Positions 1 through 8,215 of a stretch of 54,969 bases of DNA are shown here, in pieces. The stretch is from assembly GCA_026399515.1 (NCBI GenBank), contig JAPLQT010000081.1:3704-58672 (forward strand), read 5' to 3'. Within the stretch, counting starts at the first letter, position 1, and each line of letters opens with the position of its first letter. Origin of the DNA: Pseudomonadota bacterium. GTDB taxonomy: Bacteria; Pseudomonadota; Gammaproteobacteria; Burkholderiales; Rhodocyclaceae. The position numbers were made by a program, and so were the translations under genes. The notes under the pieces are model-generated. The model did no database searches, was not told the DNA's origin, and saw only the letters and a program-made list of their open reading frames with translations.

Positions 1-686
1 ATTACCCCGATCCACGGCAGAACCGGATAGCTGATCTTTATCACCACGCCGCCGCCGACATCGAAAGCGGCTCGCTGGTGCAGGATGGCCCAGGGTAGAT
101 AGAAGGCGGAATCCGGCGTGAGAACGATGCCGTCAAGCAGATTGTGGCCGAACACGATCACCGCAGCCAGTCCGAGCTGCCACACACGCGGCAGATGCAG
201 CAAGCCGGCCAGGACGATCATGCACAGCCCGATGCACCAAATGACCTGCAGCCAGAAGGTCGGCGGGAAATGCTGCGCTGCCCAGGCGCCAGTGACCAGG
301 GTCCACTCGAGGAAGATCAGGAACAAGCCGCGCGTCAGCAGGAAATACGAGGTTTCGCGCTTGCTGTGGGACTGGCCGTAGAGGTAAGCGGAAAGGCCGG
401 TCAATGCGATGAAGATGGGAGCTACGAGCTGGCTGGTCATCCGAGTGAAGAACAAGGTCGGCTCGATTGTCAGGGCCTGCATGGGATCCGTGACGAGATG
501 ATGCGCGTAGGCGATTTCACGGATATGGTCGACGAGCATGAAGAGCATCACAAGACCGCGGAGTGCGTCGATGGCCAGTAGTCTGGTGCCTAAACCGGCG
601 ACCGGTTGCGCCCTCGACCCAAGCTCGGCGGAAGCCGCATCCGTTGCCGTGTTGCCTAACATTTGAGAAACGGGAATCGTCTGCAT
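1..686 (-). CDS. DUF1624 / HGSNAT-like membrane protein, 3' end outside window
   Basis: The frame is open from ATG 686 to the window edge (228 codons seen). After a polar N-terminus of about 35 residues comes LAIDALRGLVMLFMLVDH, the R-G-x3-M-x2-D-H signature of the heparan-alpha-glucosaminide N-acetyltransferase catalytic family (DUF1624, COG3503). Several hydrophobic helices follow, and near the edge the family motif YPVLPWIGV is visible. Members are inner-membrane proteins of about 350-400 residues, so roughly half is present. Bacterial substrates are unknown. The gene starts 41 bp after RidA on the same strand and may belong to the amine-catabolism operon. An acyltransferase role is inferred from the family only. 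Confidence 0.8.
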   Translation of the reverse strand, partial: MQTIPVSQMLGNTATDAASAELGSRAQPVAGLGTRLLAIDALRGLVMLFMLVDHIREIAYAHHLVTDPMQALTIEPTLFFTRMTSQLVAPIFIALTGLSAYLYGQSHSKRETSYFLLTRGLFLIFLEWTLVTGAWAAQHFPPTFWLQVIWCIGLCMIVLAGLLHLPRVWQLGLAAVIVFGHNLLDGIVLTPDSAFYLPWAILHQRAAFDVGGGVVIKISYPVLPWIGV

Positions 687-726
687 GGGAGCCTCGAATG
701 TGGAATACGTCTAATAATTCGCGCGG

Positions 727-1140
727 TCATCGCGCTTTGCTGTCAATTGACGCAACGGCGTCGATCTCGATCAAATAGCCATAGTGAAGTTCCGGCACAG
801 GTACGACAGAGCGCGCCGGGCGCGCAGCGCCCATCAACGAGGCATAGATCGCGTTGAACCGCGGCCAGTTGTCCACACCGACGATATACGCCGTCACCTT
901 CAGAATGCGTTCCGGCGAGCCGCCGGCAGCATTGACGACCGCCAACATATTGCCGAGCGCCTGCCTCACCTGATCCTCGAACGGCGCCTCCGGGGCGTGA
1001 ACGCCGTCCGGACCAACTGGCAGTTGGCCCGACACATAAAGCACCCCGTTGCAGATCGTACCTTGCACATAGTGTCCGGCAGGTCTGGGGGCCTTGTCTG
1101 TCGACACAACGCTTACTTCAGCGCCTTTGCTGGAACTCAT
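727..1140 (-). CDS. RidA/YjgF family imine deaminase
   Basis: This 137-residue protein spans the whole RidA fold. The core is recognisable: GxLYVSGQLPVGPDG near residue 33, the helix DQVRQALGNMLAVV, then PARSVVPVPEL and YLIEIDAVA at the C-terminus, which contain the usual substrate-contacting Arg and Glu. RidA proteins hydrolyse reactive enamine/imine intermediates released by PLP or flavin enzymes. A GGAGG ribosome site lies 6 nt before the start. It sits 90 bp downstream of a flavin amine dehydrogenase, so removal of the imine made by that enzyme is the natural role; this is inferred from context. Confidence 0.9.
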   Translation of the reverse strand: MSSSKGAEVSVVSTDKAPRPAGHYVQGTICNGVLYVSGQLPVGPDGVHAPEAPFEDQVRQALGNMLAVVNAAGGSPERILKVTAYIVGVDNWPRFNAIYASLMGAARPARSVVPVPELHYGYLIEIDAVASIDSKAR

Positions 1141-1230
1141 TTACCATCCTCCGAAGCTGGGTGGGTTTTGGCCTCATCAAGCAAACTGAATGCTCCTATT
1201 CGAGAAGTTGAACGGACCGACCGCTGCGGT

Positions 1231-2373
1231 CTATGCGGTTGCGGACAGTGCCGGGCGGCCGATGTCGAACATGTCGATCGGCGTGGTCGTCTGTCCCGTA
1301 GCGATCAGCTCTGCCATCACGTCGCCAACGCCAGGGCCGAGCTGGAAGCCGCCGCCGCTGAAACCGAAGGCATAGTAGAGGCCGCTGGTCGTCCGGCTTG
1401 GGCCCATGACAGGCTGTTCGTCCGGGAAATAGCCTTCGACACCGCTCCACACCCGCAGGATGTTCAGCCGCGTCAGTTCGGGCGCCAGCCGGCGCAGCTG
1501 TTTGAACTGGTTCAGGGTATTGCGCGGCATCACGTATGCGCGACACAGGTCGGGATAGGACGGATTGCGCGGGCCGCCGCCGATGATGATGTTGCCGCGG
1601 GGGATCTGGCGAAAATACAAATCCTCCTCCTTCACCGGAGTCACCACGCCGACGGCGCAACGGATGCTGTACGGGACGGGCTCGGTCACGCACATGGTCG
1701 GGCCATGGCTAACAAGGGGAACGGGTTCCCCGAACTGGGTGGAAAACCTGTTCCCCCACGCTCCGGCAGTGACCAGCAGGATGGGCGCATGGAAGCGGCG
1801 CCCATCCGCAGCGCTCGCGAGAAAATCCTCGCCCGCTTTTTCGACCTGAAGAATTTCGCAATTCTCGATGACCTCGGCCCCATTGCGTTTGGCCGCGCGC
1901 GCGAAGGCGGGCGCAACCAGCCGCGGATTGGCATGACCGTCAAGTGCCGAGTAGGAGCCGCCCAGCACGTCGGGGCCGAAGAACGGAAAGCGCTGGCGCA
2001 ACGCCGTGCCGGTGACTATCTCCAGCTCCAGGCCTCGGACGCGGGCTTCGCCGGCATATTCGGCGAAGTTGTCGAGGAGTTCAGGGCGATCCCGATAGCA
2101 AATGCGGATATGCCCCTCCTGGATATATTCGATGTCCTCACCGACGAGTTCGCGCATGCGGCGCCAACTCACGCTGGCACGGTTTGAGAGCGCCAGGTGC
2201 TCCAGGCGACGTCCCTGGCGACGCACATTCCCGAAATTCACGCCACTGGCCTGCTGTCCCGCCAGACCGCGCTCGATCAATGTCACTGAACACCCGCGTT
2301 GCCTGAGAAAGAATGCCGCGGCGCTGCCGGCGATACCAGCGCCGATGATGATCACATCACTTGCCGCCGTCAT
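1231..2373 (-). CDS. FAD-dependent amine/amino-acid dehydrogenase, catalytic (beta) subunit
   Basis: The 380-residue product is a DAO-fold flavoprotein. The N-terminal VIIIGAGIAGSAAAFFLRQRG is the dinucleotide-binding motif, and FGFSGGGFQLGPGVGD near the C-terminus is the second FAD contact. It corresponds to the HcnC / D-hydroxyproline dehydrogenase beta subunit, the site of substrate oxidation. ATG 2373 was chosen because it precedes the Rossmann motif directly and overlaps the stop of the upstream subunit by 4 bp (ATGA), implying coupled translation. A longer in-frame start at 2511 would add 46 low-complexity residues and is less likely. The substrate could be a secondary amino acid, opine or glycine; the sequence does not decide. 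Confidence 0.88.
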   Translation of the reverse strand: MTAASDVIIIGAGIAGSAAAFFLRQRGCSVTLIERGLAGQQASGVNFGNVRRQGRRLEHLALSNRASVSWRRMRELVGEDIEYIQEGHIRICYRDRPELLDNFAEYAGEARVRGLELEIVTGTALRQRFPFFGPDVLGGSYSALDGHANPRLVAPAFARAAKRNGAEVIENCEILQVEKAGEDFLASAADGRRFHAPILLVTAGAWGNRFSTQFGEPVPLVSHGPTMCVTEPVPYSIRCAVGVVTPVKEEDLYFRQIPRGNIIIGGGPRNPSYPDLCRAYVMPRNTLNQFKQLRRLAPELTRLNILRVWSGVEGYFPDEQPVMGPSRTTSGLYYAFGFSGGGFQLGPGVGDVMAELIATGQTTTPIDMFDIGRPALSATA

Positions 2374-3746
2374 GCGCCGTCCTCCGCAATAGCGATCGGC
2401 AGCGGCTTGACGGGCGCCTGGCCGCGCAAGCGACCGACCTGATCGATCGGCACATCCGCCGCGTGGGCAATGATCTCGGCCGCGGCATTGCCGCAATAGC
2501 GGCCCTGGCAACGACCCATGCCGACGCGGCTGAACGCCTTGGCGCGGTTGGACTCAGTCGCCCCGGTCTGCGCGACGACACGCCGCAGTTCGCCGACGGT
2601 CACGGCTTCGCAGCGGCAGACGACGGCATCGTCAGGCAGGTTTGCCGCGAAGTGCGCCGGCCAGGGGAAGGACTGTCGCAGTCCTTGCGCGAAGCGTTCA
2701 AGGCGGGCCAGGATGCGGCGTTGCCCGTCGACCACGTCGGTCTCTACCGGATGGCCGGAGTCCTTCAATACCGCCAGCGCCGCCAGGCGTCCGCTGGCCT
2801 CGGCGGCGTTGGCGCCGAGGATGCGCGCACCGTCACCGGCCAGATAGACACCGTGCACCGAGCTGCGTCCATCCGGGTCGATGCGCGGCAGCCACTGACG
2901 CGTGGCGGCGTCAAATTGAAATTCGCAACGCGCCAGATCGGCAAGCTGGGTTTCAGGTCGCAAGTGATAGCCCAGCGCGACTGCATCGCAGGCAAGGCTG
3001 TGCGCTTGGCCGCGCGCGTCCTTGAAGGACAGCCCGCTGACACCGCCCTCCCCGGAGCCGGTGATTTCCAGCGGAGTGACGCCGTTGTACATGGGGACTC
3101 CAGCCCGCCGCAACGCCAGGGTCAGTGCCATGCCGTTGAACAACGCGCGCGGCATGGCCAGCAGTTTGGGCAGCGCCGCGAGGCGCAGCGACCATGGGGA
3201 TGTGTCCAGGACCGCCGCGACCCCGGCCCCCGCCTTGAGGTATTGCGCAGCCACCAGATAGAGCAAGGGACCGGTGCCGATGAACGCCGTTCGCCGGCCG
3301 ATCGCACATGCCTGGGACTTGAGCGCGACCTGCGCCCCGCCGAGGCTGTAGGTGCCGGCGAAGTTCCATCCTTTTACGGGCATCAGCCTGTCGGTCGCGC
3401 CGGTGCACAGCACCAGCGCATCGAAGGGCAGTTCGACCAGTTTGCCTAGACGCAACGCATAAACAACGCGCTCCGAGATGTTCCAGACCAGGGTCTCCGG
3501 CAGATAATCGACACGTTCGCGCAGCGCGTCGAAGCAGCTGTGCAGGACTGCGGCCTTAGCGGCTTCCGTGCCATACAGCGTGCTGTAAGAGCGGGTGAAA
3601 TTGTCCGGCTGACGCCGGTAGATCTGCCCGCCATCGCGCCGGCCTTCGTCGATGATGGTCGGTCGGATGCCTGCCGCGACCAGGGTTTCGGCGCAGCGCA
3701 CGCCGGCCGGACCGGCACCGATGATGATTACGCGTGGTCCGGCCAT
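2370..3746 (-). CDS. FAD/NAD(P)-binding oxidoreductase, alpha subunit with BFD-type [2Fe-2S] domain
   Basis: A 458-residue two-dinucleotide-fold flavoprotein of the HcnB / D-hydroxyproline dehydrogenase alpha family. VIIIGAGPAGVRCAETLVAAG at residues 6-26 binds FAD. LVLCTGATDR near 110 and AFIGTGPLLYLVAAQ near 155 mark the second nucleotide fold, and GVYLAGDGARILGANAA near 305 closes the FAD site. The C-terminal segment has four cysteines, CRCE and GRCQGRYCG, typical of a bacterioferritin-associated-ferredoxin-like cluster domain. It is thought to pass electrons from the beta subunit towards the respiratory chain. It is followed by the beta subunit (4-bp overlap) and preceded by the small ferredoxin-like subunit (19-bp overlap). 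Confidence 0.88.
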   Translation of the reverse strand: MAGPRVIIIGAGPAGVRCAETLVAAGIRPTIIDEGRRDGGQIYRRQPDNFTRSYSTLYGTEAAKAAVLHSCFDALRERVDYLPETLVWNISERVVYALRLGKLVELPFDALVLCTGATDRLMPVKGWNFAGTYSLGGAQVALKSQACAIGRRTAFIGTGPLLYLVAAQYLKAGAGVAAVLDTSPWSLRLAALPKLLAMPRALFNGMALTLALRRAGVPMYNGVTPLEITGSGEGGVSGLSFKDARGQAHSLACDAVALGYHLRPETQLADLARCEFQFDAATRQWLPRIDPDGRSSVHGVYLAGDGARILGANAAEASGRLAALAVLKDSGHPVETDVVDGQRRILARLERFAQGLRQSFPWPAHFAANLPDDAVVCRCEAVTVGELRRVVAQTGATESNRAKAFSRVGMGRCQGRYCGNAAAEIIAHAADVPIDQVGRLRGQAPVKPLPIAIAEDGA

Positions 3747-4036
3747 GTCGTCTCCGGTTGCCGCGTGCTGATGTCCATGCCTTCAGTCAGCGGCGTCGAG
3801 CAGGCGCGCAGCCGCTCGCCGTCGGCGGTCCACACCCAGCAGTCCTGGCAGGCGCCCATCAGGCAGAAACCGGCGCGATGGCCGTCGCCGAACTCGGATT
3901 CCCGCAGATGTCCGCCCGCGGTCAACACCGCCACCATCACGCTGTCGCCCAGCAAGGCCTGCACCGGCTTGCCGTCGACGCGGATGGTGACCGCTTGTCG
4001 GGCGCTCTCGGCCAGCCGTACGAAACGGCCGCTCAT
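3728..4036 (-). CDS. Small [2Fe-2S] ferredoxin-like subunit (gamma) of the flavin dehydrogenase
   Basis: At 102 residues this matches the short HcnA / hydroxyproline dehydrogenase gamma family. The cluster ligands are visible in the order C-x4-C-x2-C (GFCLMGACQDC) with a distant fourth Cys in LRACSTPL. The N-terminal part has the beta-grasp pattern (AVTIRVDGKPVQALLGDSV). ATG 4036 overlaps the stop of the ABC ATPase gene by 4 bp, and the 3' end overlaps the alpha subunit by 19 bp, so the transport and dehydrogenase genes form one tightly packed transcript. The subunit probably relays electrons between the two flavin subunits or to a quinone acceptor. Confidence 0.87.
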   Translation of the reverse strand: MSGRFVRLAESARQAVTIRVDGKPVQALLGDSVMVAVLTAGGHLRESEFGDGHRAGFCLMGACQDCWVWTADGERLRACSTPLTEGMDISTRQPETTWPDHA

Positions 4037-5853
4037 CCGGTAGCTTCCTGTCTCACGCGTGCCTCCCGTTCCAGCAATTCGTTCGCCGGATGATGACAGA
4101 GTATCTCCCTGCCATCCGCCAGCGTGTGCCTCGGTGCGGCGATCGCATTGCACACGCCGTCGATGCGCGCCGGGCAGCGCGCGACGAAACTGCACAAAGC
4201 CGGTGTGTCGACGGCGGCGCCAGCCGCGCCCATGACCGGCAGCGGCCGCGCCGCGCCGACTTGCTCCAGCCAGCCGCAACGCAATTCAGGCACAGAGGAA
4301 ATCAGCAAGTCGGTATAGGGATGAAAGGGCGGCGCCATGAGTGCCTGCCGGCTTCCCGACTCGACCTTGCGACCGGAATAGAGCACCACGATTTCGTCGC
4401 AGACCGCGCGCACCGTCGAGATATCGTGGCTGATGAACATGTACGACACCTTGAGTTCCTGGCGCAGCTCGGCCAGCAAATCCAGGATCGCCGCACCGAC
4501 CACGGTGTCGAGCGCAGACGTGACCTCGTCGCAGAGTATCAGGTCCGGCTCTGCAGCGAGCGCCCGGGCGAGATTGATGCGCTGCTTCTGTCCGCCCGAC
4601 AGTTCGCCGGGAAGGCGGGTCGCGATGTCGGCCGGCAAACGGACGAGGTCCAGCAGTTCGGTAATACGGCGGGTACATGCGTCCCCACGCAGACCGCGAT
4701 AGAAAGCCAGCGGTCGGGCGAGGATGCGCGCGATGCTGAGGGACGGGTTGAGGGCGGTATCGGCGTTCTGGAAGACGATCTGGATCCGCCGCAGCTGCTC
4801 CCGGGTGCGCTCGGTAAGCGATCCCGCCAGCGGTTCGCCGTTGAACAACACCCGACCGCGCGCCGGCGCGATCAAGCCGGCGATGACGCGCGCCAGCGTA
4901 CTCTTGCCCGACCCCGACTCGCCGATCACGCCCAGGGTGCTGCCACGCTTGATCGCCAGGTTGATGTCGTCGAGCACCGGCGTCCCGCCATAGCCGGCCA
5001 TCAGACCTTCGACCGCCAGCAATGGCGCAGGCGCCTCGGCGAGCGCCGCTGGCAGGCTCTGGCGCAGGCGCGGCACCGCGGCCGCCATCAATGTCTGGGT
5101 GTAGGCGTCCGCCGGCGCATCGAGTATCTGCCCGGTCACCCCGCATTCGCGGATCTCGCCATGGTTCAGCACCACGATGCGATCGGCCATCTGCGCCACC
5201 ACCGCCAGGTCGTGTGAGACGTATACCGCCGTGGCGCCACGTTCCTTGATGACCTTCTTGAAGGCGCGCAGCACGTCGATCTGGGTGGTCACATCCAGGG
5301 CGGTGGTCGGCTCGTCGAAGATCACCAGGGCCGGGTCGGTGATCAGTGCCATCGCCGCCATCAGCCGCTGTAGCTGGCCGCCGGACACCTGGTGCGGGTA
5401 GCGTCGCCCGATGTTGTCGGGATCCGGCAGGCTCAGGGATCGAAACAGCGCCACTGCCTTCTCTTCGGCGGCTGCACGCGTCATCAGGCCGTGCAACAAG
5501 GCGGGCTCGATCACCTGGTTCATGATAGTTATCGCGGGATTGAAGGCGGCGGCAGCGCTTTGCGCGATATAGGTGATCTTGTCGCCGCGTATGCCGCAGA
5601 GCTGGGTTGCGTCCAGGGAAAGAATGTCGACATCGCCGACACGAATCGTGCCGCCGCTGATACGGCAGCCGCTGCGCGTGTAGCCCATCAGCGCCAGGGC
5701 GATGGTCGTCTTGCCTGAGCCGGACTCGCCGATCAGGGCCAGCACTTCGCCCTGGGGAATCGAGAAGCCGACGTCGGCGACGATGGCGACTTCCTCGCCA
5801 CCATCGTTGCGGACGACCACGCGCAGGCCGGAGACATGCACCAGGTCGGCCAT
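4033..5853 (-). CDS. Double ATPase of a dipeptide/nickel-type ABC transporter
   Basis: The 606-residue protein fuses two ABC ATPases, like YejF or a DppD-DppF fusion. The first half has Walker A GESGSGKTT (about residue 40), signature VSGGQLQR and Walker B LVIFDEPTTALD. The second repeats GESGSGKST (about 315), LSGGQKQR and LILCDEVTSALD. Each half ends in an oligopeptide-transporter tail, and the cysteine-containing stretch near the C-terminus (CSFVARCPARIDGVC) is the usual OppD/F feature. It energises the two permeases encoded just upstream. It starts 1 bp after the second permease stops (TGAGATG). Substrates of this family include peptides, opines and amino-acid derivatives. Confidence 0.93.
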   Translation of the reverse strand: MADLVHVSGLRVVVRNDGGEEVAIVADVGFSIPQGEVLALIGESGSGKTTIALALMGYTRSGCRISGGTIRVGDVDILSLDATQLCGIRGDKITYIAQSAAAAFNPAITIMNQVIEPALLHGLMTRAAAEEKAVALFRSLSLPDPDNIGRRYPHQVSGGQLQRLMAAMALITDPALVIFDEPTTALDVTTQIDVLRAFKKVIKERGATAVYVSHDLAVVAQMADRIVVLNHGEIRECGVTGQILDAPADAYTQTLMAAAVPRLRQSLPAALAEAPAPLLAVEGLMAGYGGTPVLDDINLAIKRGSTLGVIGESGSGKSTLARVIAGLIAPARGRVLFNGEPLAGSLTERTREQLRRIQIVFQNADTALNPSLSIARILARPLAFYRGLRGDACTRRITELLDLVRLPADIATRLPGELSGGQKQRINLARALAAEPDLILCDEVTSALDTVVGAAILDLLAELRQELKVSYMFISHDISTVRAVCDEIVVLYSGRKVESGSRQALMAPPFHPYTDLLISSVPELRCGWLEQVGAARPLPVMGAAGAAVDTPALCSFVARCPARIDGVCNAIAAPRHTLADGREILCHHPANELLEREARVRQEATG

Positions 5854-5854
5854 C

Positions 5855-6691
5855 TCAGGGCTCCCCCGCGTTGCGCCCGCCGGCCCTGGGCAAACTGTCG
5901 ATCAACAGGTTCACTCCGATCGTCAGCATGGCGATGGCCAAGGCCGGCATGACCACGGCCGGCGCGCCTTCGCCGAGGCCGGAAATATTCTCTCGCACCA
6001 GCGAACCCAGGTCGGCATCCGGCGGCTGGACGCCCAGTCCGAGAAAGCTCATGCCACTGAGTAGCAGGACCACGAACATGAAGCGCAGGCCAAAGTCGGC
6101 GAGTATCGGGTGGATCATGTTCGGCAGAATCTCGACGCAGGCGATGTAGATGCGGCCCTCGCCGCGAACCCGGGCGACCTGGACATATTCCATGGTGTTG
6201 AGGTTGACGGCAAGGGCGCGGGCGATGCGATACGCGCCTGGCAGGTAGATCAACGCCGTGGTAAACAACAGCAGCGGCACAGAGGCGCCGAAGGCCGCCA
6301 CCATCACCAGCGCGAAGATCTTGCTGGGGATGGAGATCAAGGTATCCATTGCGCGGCTGACGACTTCATCGATCCAGCGCCCGCTGACGGTGGCAAACAG
6401 CGCGAGGCTCGTGCCAAGGCTGCTGGCGGACAGCGCCGCCGCGAAGGCCAGGCCCGCCGTAAAGCGGGTTCCGGACAGCACCCGGCTCAACATGTCGCGC
6501 CCGAGGTAATCGCTGCCCAGCGGAAACGCCAGACTCAGCGGCGCGAACACATCCTCGGCGACGACGGCGCCGACCTCGTAGGGCGCCAGCAACGGTCCGA
6601 AGATCGCCAGCAGCAGCCAGAACGCCACTAGCGCCAGACCGATCCGACCGGACAGCGCCAGCCTGCCGACAAAATTGTCCAGCCAGCGCAT
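5855..6691 (-). CDS. ABC transporter permease (DppC type)
   Basis: The 278-residue protein is the second permease of the importer. It has the N-terminal helix LALVAFWLLLAIFGPLLAPY, the DppC-type segment PLGSDYLGRDMLSRVLSGTR and the inner-membrane EAA region. ATG 6691 is preferred because it shares its A with the upstream permease stop (TGATG); an in-frame start 13 codons earlier lies inside that gene. It should pair with the DppB-type subunit to form the channel. No solute-binding protein is encoded in this operon, only a remnant at 7664-7714. Confidence 0.92.
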   Translation of the reverse strand: MRWLDNFVGRLALSGRIGLALVAFWLLLAIFGPLLAPYEVGAVVAEDVFAPLSLAFPLGSDYLGRDMLSRVLSGTRFTAGLAFAAALSASSLGTSLALFATVSGRWIDEVVSRAMDTLISIPSKIFALVMVAAFGASVPLLLFTTALIYLPGAYRIARALAVNLNTMEYVQVARVRGEGRIYIACVEILPNMIHPILADFGLRFMFVVLLLSGMSFLGLGVQPPDADLGSLVRENISGLGEGAPAVVMPALAIAMLTIGVNLLIDSLPRAGGRNAGEP

Positions 6692-7644
6692 CAGTGACCC
6701 TTCAGCCTGGGGTTGGAAACGATGGCGCACACGTCCGCAATCAGTACCAGCGACAGGTAAACGGCGCAGAAGATCATCGCGCAGGTCTGCAACAGCGGCA
6801 TGTCGCGGCTGGTCACGGCATCGACCATGAGACTGGCGATGCCTGGGTAATTGAATATGGTCTCGACGATGATGGCGCCCCCCAGCAGGTAGGACAGGCT
6901 GAGCGCGATGGCGTTGGCGATCGGCCCGATGGCATTGGGCAGAGCATGCCGCAGCACCACCCGGGTCGGTCCGGCGCCTTTGAGGACAGCCATTTCGACA
7001 TAGGTCTGCTCAAGTTGATCGATCAGCGCGGCACGCGTCATGCGCGCCATCTGCGCGACGATGACGAAACTCAGGGTCATCACCGGCATCGCATAGACGC
7101 GGAGAAACTGGGCGAAGGTCGGATTGTCCGGGGGAGAAGAAAGCGCCGACAGCCAGTGCAGCTTCACCGCGAAGATCAATACGGCCAGCGTCGCAACAAG
7201 GAATTCCGGGACGGCGACCATGGACAGGGTAAACAGGTTGAGCACGCGATCGACTTTCCCGCCGCGAAACATCGCCGACAGAACCCCCAGCAACAGCGCC
7301 AGCGGCACCGACACTGCCGCCGTCGTCCCCGCCAGGACCATGGATTTGGGCAGCCGGCTGGCGACGAGTTCACTGACCGGCAGGTGATTGGCCAGCGACT
7401 GGCCCGGATTGCCTGTGACCAGGCCGCCCAGCCAGTGCAGATAGCGCAGGTGGCCCGGCTGGTCGAGTCCCAGCTCGGTTCGCAGCGCCGCCACCGTCTC
7501 CGGCGTGGCGCCCTGCCCCAACGCCTCCTCGGCGGCGTCGCCGGGCAGCAACGAGGTGATCGCGAACACCACCGCCGACACCAGCAGCAGCGTCAGGGCG
7601 GCAGCGCCGATGCGCTTGGCCACCAGGACAATAACGTTGTTCAA
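6691..7644 (-). CDS. ABC transporter permease (DppB type), TTG start
   Basis: The 317-residue protein has the DppB hallmarks: N-terminal LLLVSAVVFAITSLLPGD, then LRTELGLDQPGHLRYLHWL and a permease core of six helices. The only usable start in frame is TTG 7644, because a stop codon lies six codons upstream. That TTG overlaps the TGA of the 30-codon scar reading frame (7733-7641), so the permease may now be translated by coupling to the scar peptide. It is the first intact gene of the operon reading towards position 1. Confidence 0.9.
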   Translation of the reverse strand: MNNVIVLVAKRIGAAALTLLLVSAVVFAITSLLPGDAAEEALGQGATPETVAALRTELGLDQPGHLRYLHWLGGLVTGNPGQSLANHLPVSELVASRLPKSMVLAGTTAAVSVPLALLLGVLSAMFRGGKVDRVLNLFTLSMVAVPEFLVATLAVLIFAVKLHWLSALSSPPDNPTFAQFLRVYAMPVMTLSFVIVAQMARMTRAALIDQLEQTYVEMAVLKGAGPTRVVLRHALPNAIGPIANAIALSLSYLLGGAIIVETIFNYPGIASLMVDAVTSRDMPLLQTCAMIFCAVYLSLVLIADVCAIVSNPRLKGH

Positions 7645-7733
7645 GTTCCCAAGCTCTCAGTAGTCATGCGTCCAGCCACACATTGTCCGCGAACGATTAG
7701 CCCATCAAGCCGCCGGTAGGATTCGAGTTTCAT
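7641..7733 (-). pseudogene. Fusion scar: start of an FAD oxidoreductase joined to the end of an ABC solute-binding protein
   Basis: Reading the minus strand, ATG at 7733 starts six codons (M-K-L-E-S-Y) identical in DNA to the internal start at 32039 of the oxidoreductase gene. Directly after them, 7664-7714 encodes GGLMG-stop-SFADNVWLDA-stop. That is the C-terminus of the binding protein at 28377, with 44 of 48 bases matching over its last 16 sense codons and TAC changed to TAA. Everything between the two ends is missing. In the oxidoreductase frame the scar is a 30-codon reading frame ending in TGA at 7641, overlapping the TTG start of the permease. This is the footprint of a large internal deletion in a paralogous operon. 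Confidence 0.85.
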
Positions 7734-7768
7734 TGAGCCGGTCCGTTGTCGTCGTTGCAATTCGAACA

Positions 7769-7860
7769 ATTAGAACATGAGAGGATATTGAGTTGTCCTG
7801 AATTCAAGCGCGAGTGAACAACAAAACGCGGTTTTGTCCGGGTCAATCAGCATAGTTTGC
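7769..7860 (-). promoter_or_regulatory. Upstream regulatory block shared with the 32.2 kb locus
   Basis: Positions 7819-7860 match 32190-32231 at 41 of 42 bases. The block contains the dyad AAAACGCGGTTTT (arms AAAAC/GTTTT). A second, weaker conserved patch, 7769-7799, matches 32140-32170. Both copies lie upstream of minus-strand genes that begin MKLESY, here surviving only as a scar. No convincing -35/-10 pair was identified, so an activator or repressor site is more likely than a core promoter. The degree of conservation outside coding sequence is the evidence for function. Confidence 0.7.
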
Positions 7861-8215
7861 TTTAGGCCAACCCCGCGACTTACCACCGAGACAGATCAGG
7901 GTAGCGTTTAAACTTCACGCATGCGCCCTCCGGCATCGGTCACGATCGTCGGAATACGCAATTCCAAAATCAATCAGTAATTCGGCACGAACTTCCAGCA
8001 GGTATTGGAAAACAGCAGCCCAGGGTCGCCACTGCTTAGTAGAGTCAACCACTGTTATCACATAGCGGGGCGGCAATGGCGAGTGTGGCGATTGAGATTG
8101 GCAGTTTCGCGCGCAGCGACGCAGCGAAGAATGGCGCTTCCACGTCGGGCGCGCGACTCCGTCGCGCAATGGCCAGCCGTTGCCAATTCGGCGGAAGCTA
8201 ACGCCACCGCCGAGC
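7861..8215. other. Intergenic stretch, no gene recognised
   Basis: This is the divergent region between the scarred ABC operon and the M20 amidohydrolase. Reading frames here overlap the amidohydrolase in antisense and have no recognisable domain. Apart from the regulatory block that ends at 7860, I see no repeat or clear promoter. Confidence 0.5.

Noticed and set aside
784-2187. Long plus-strand frame (467 codons) opposite RidA and the FAD subunit
   Set aside because: Arg/Ala/Gly-rich antisense shadow of two well-conserved genes; no domain.
1231-4036. True hcnABC hydrogen cyanide synthase
   Set aside because: Subunit types match, but the linked peptide importer and RidA fit a general amine dehydrogenase better; left unnamed.
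7819-7860. Sigma-54 promoter in the shared block
   Set aside because: GG and GC dinucleotides are not at the -24/-12 spacing in both copies.
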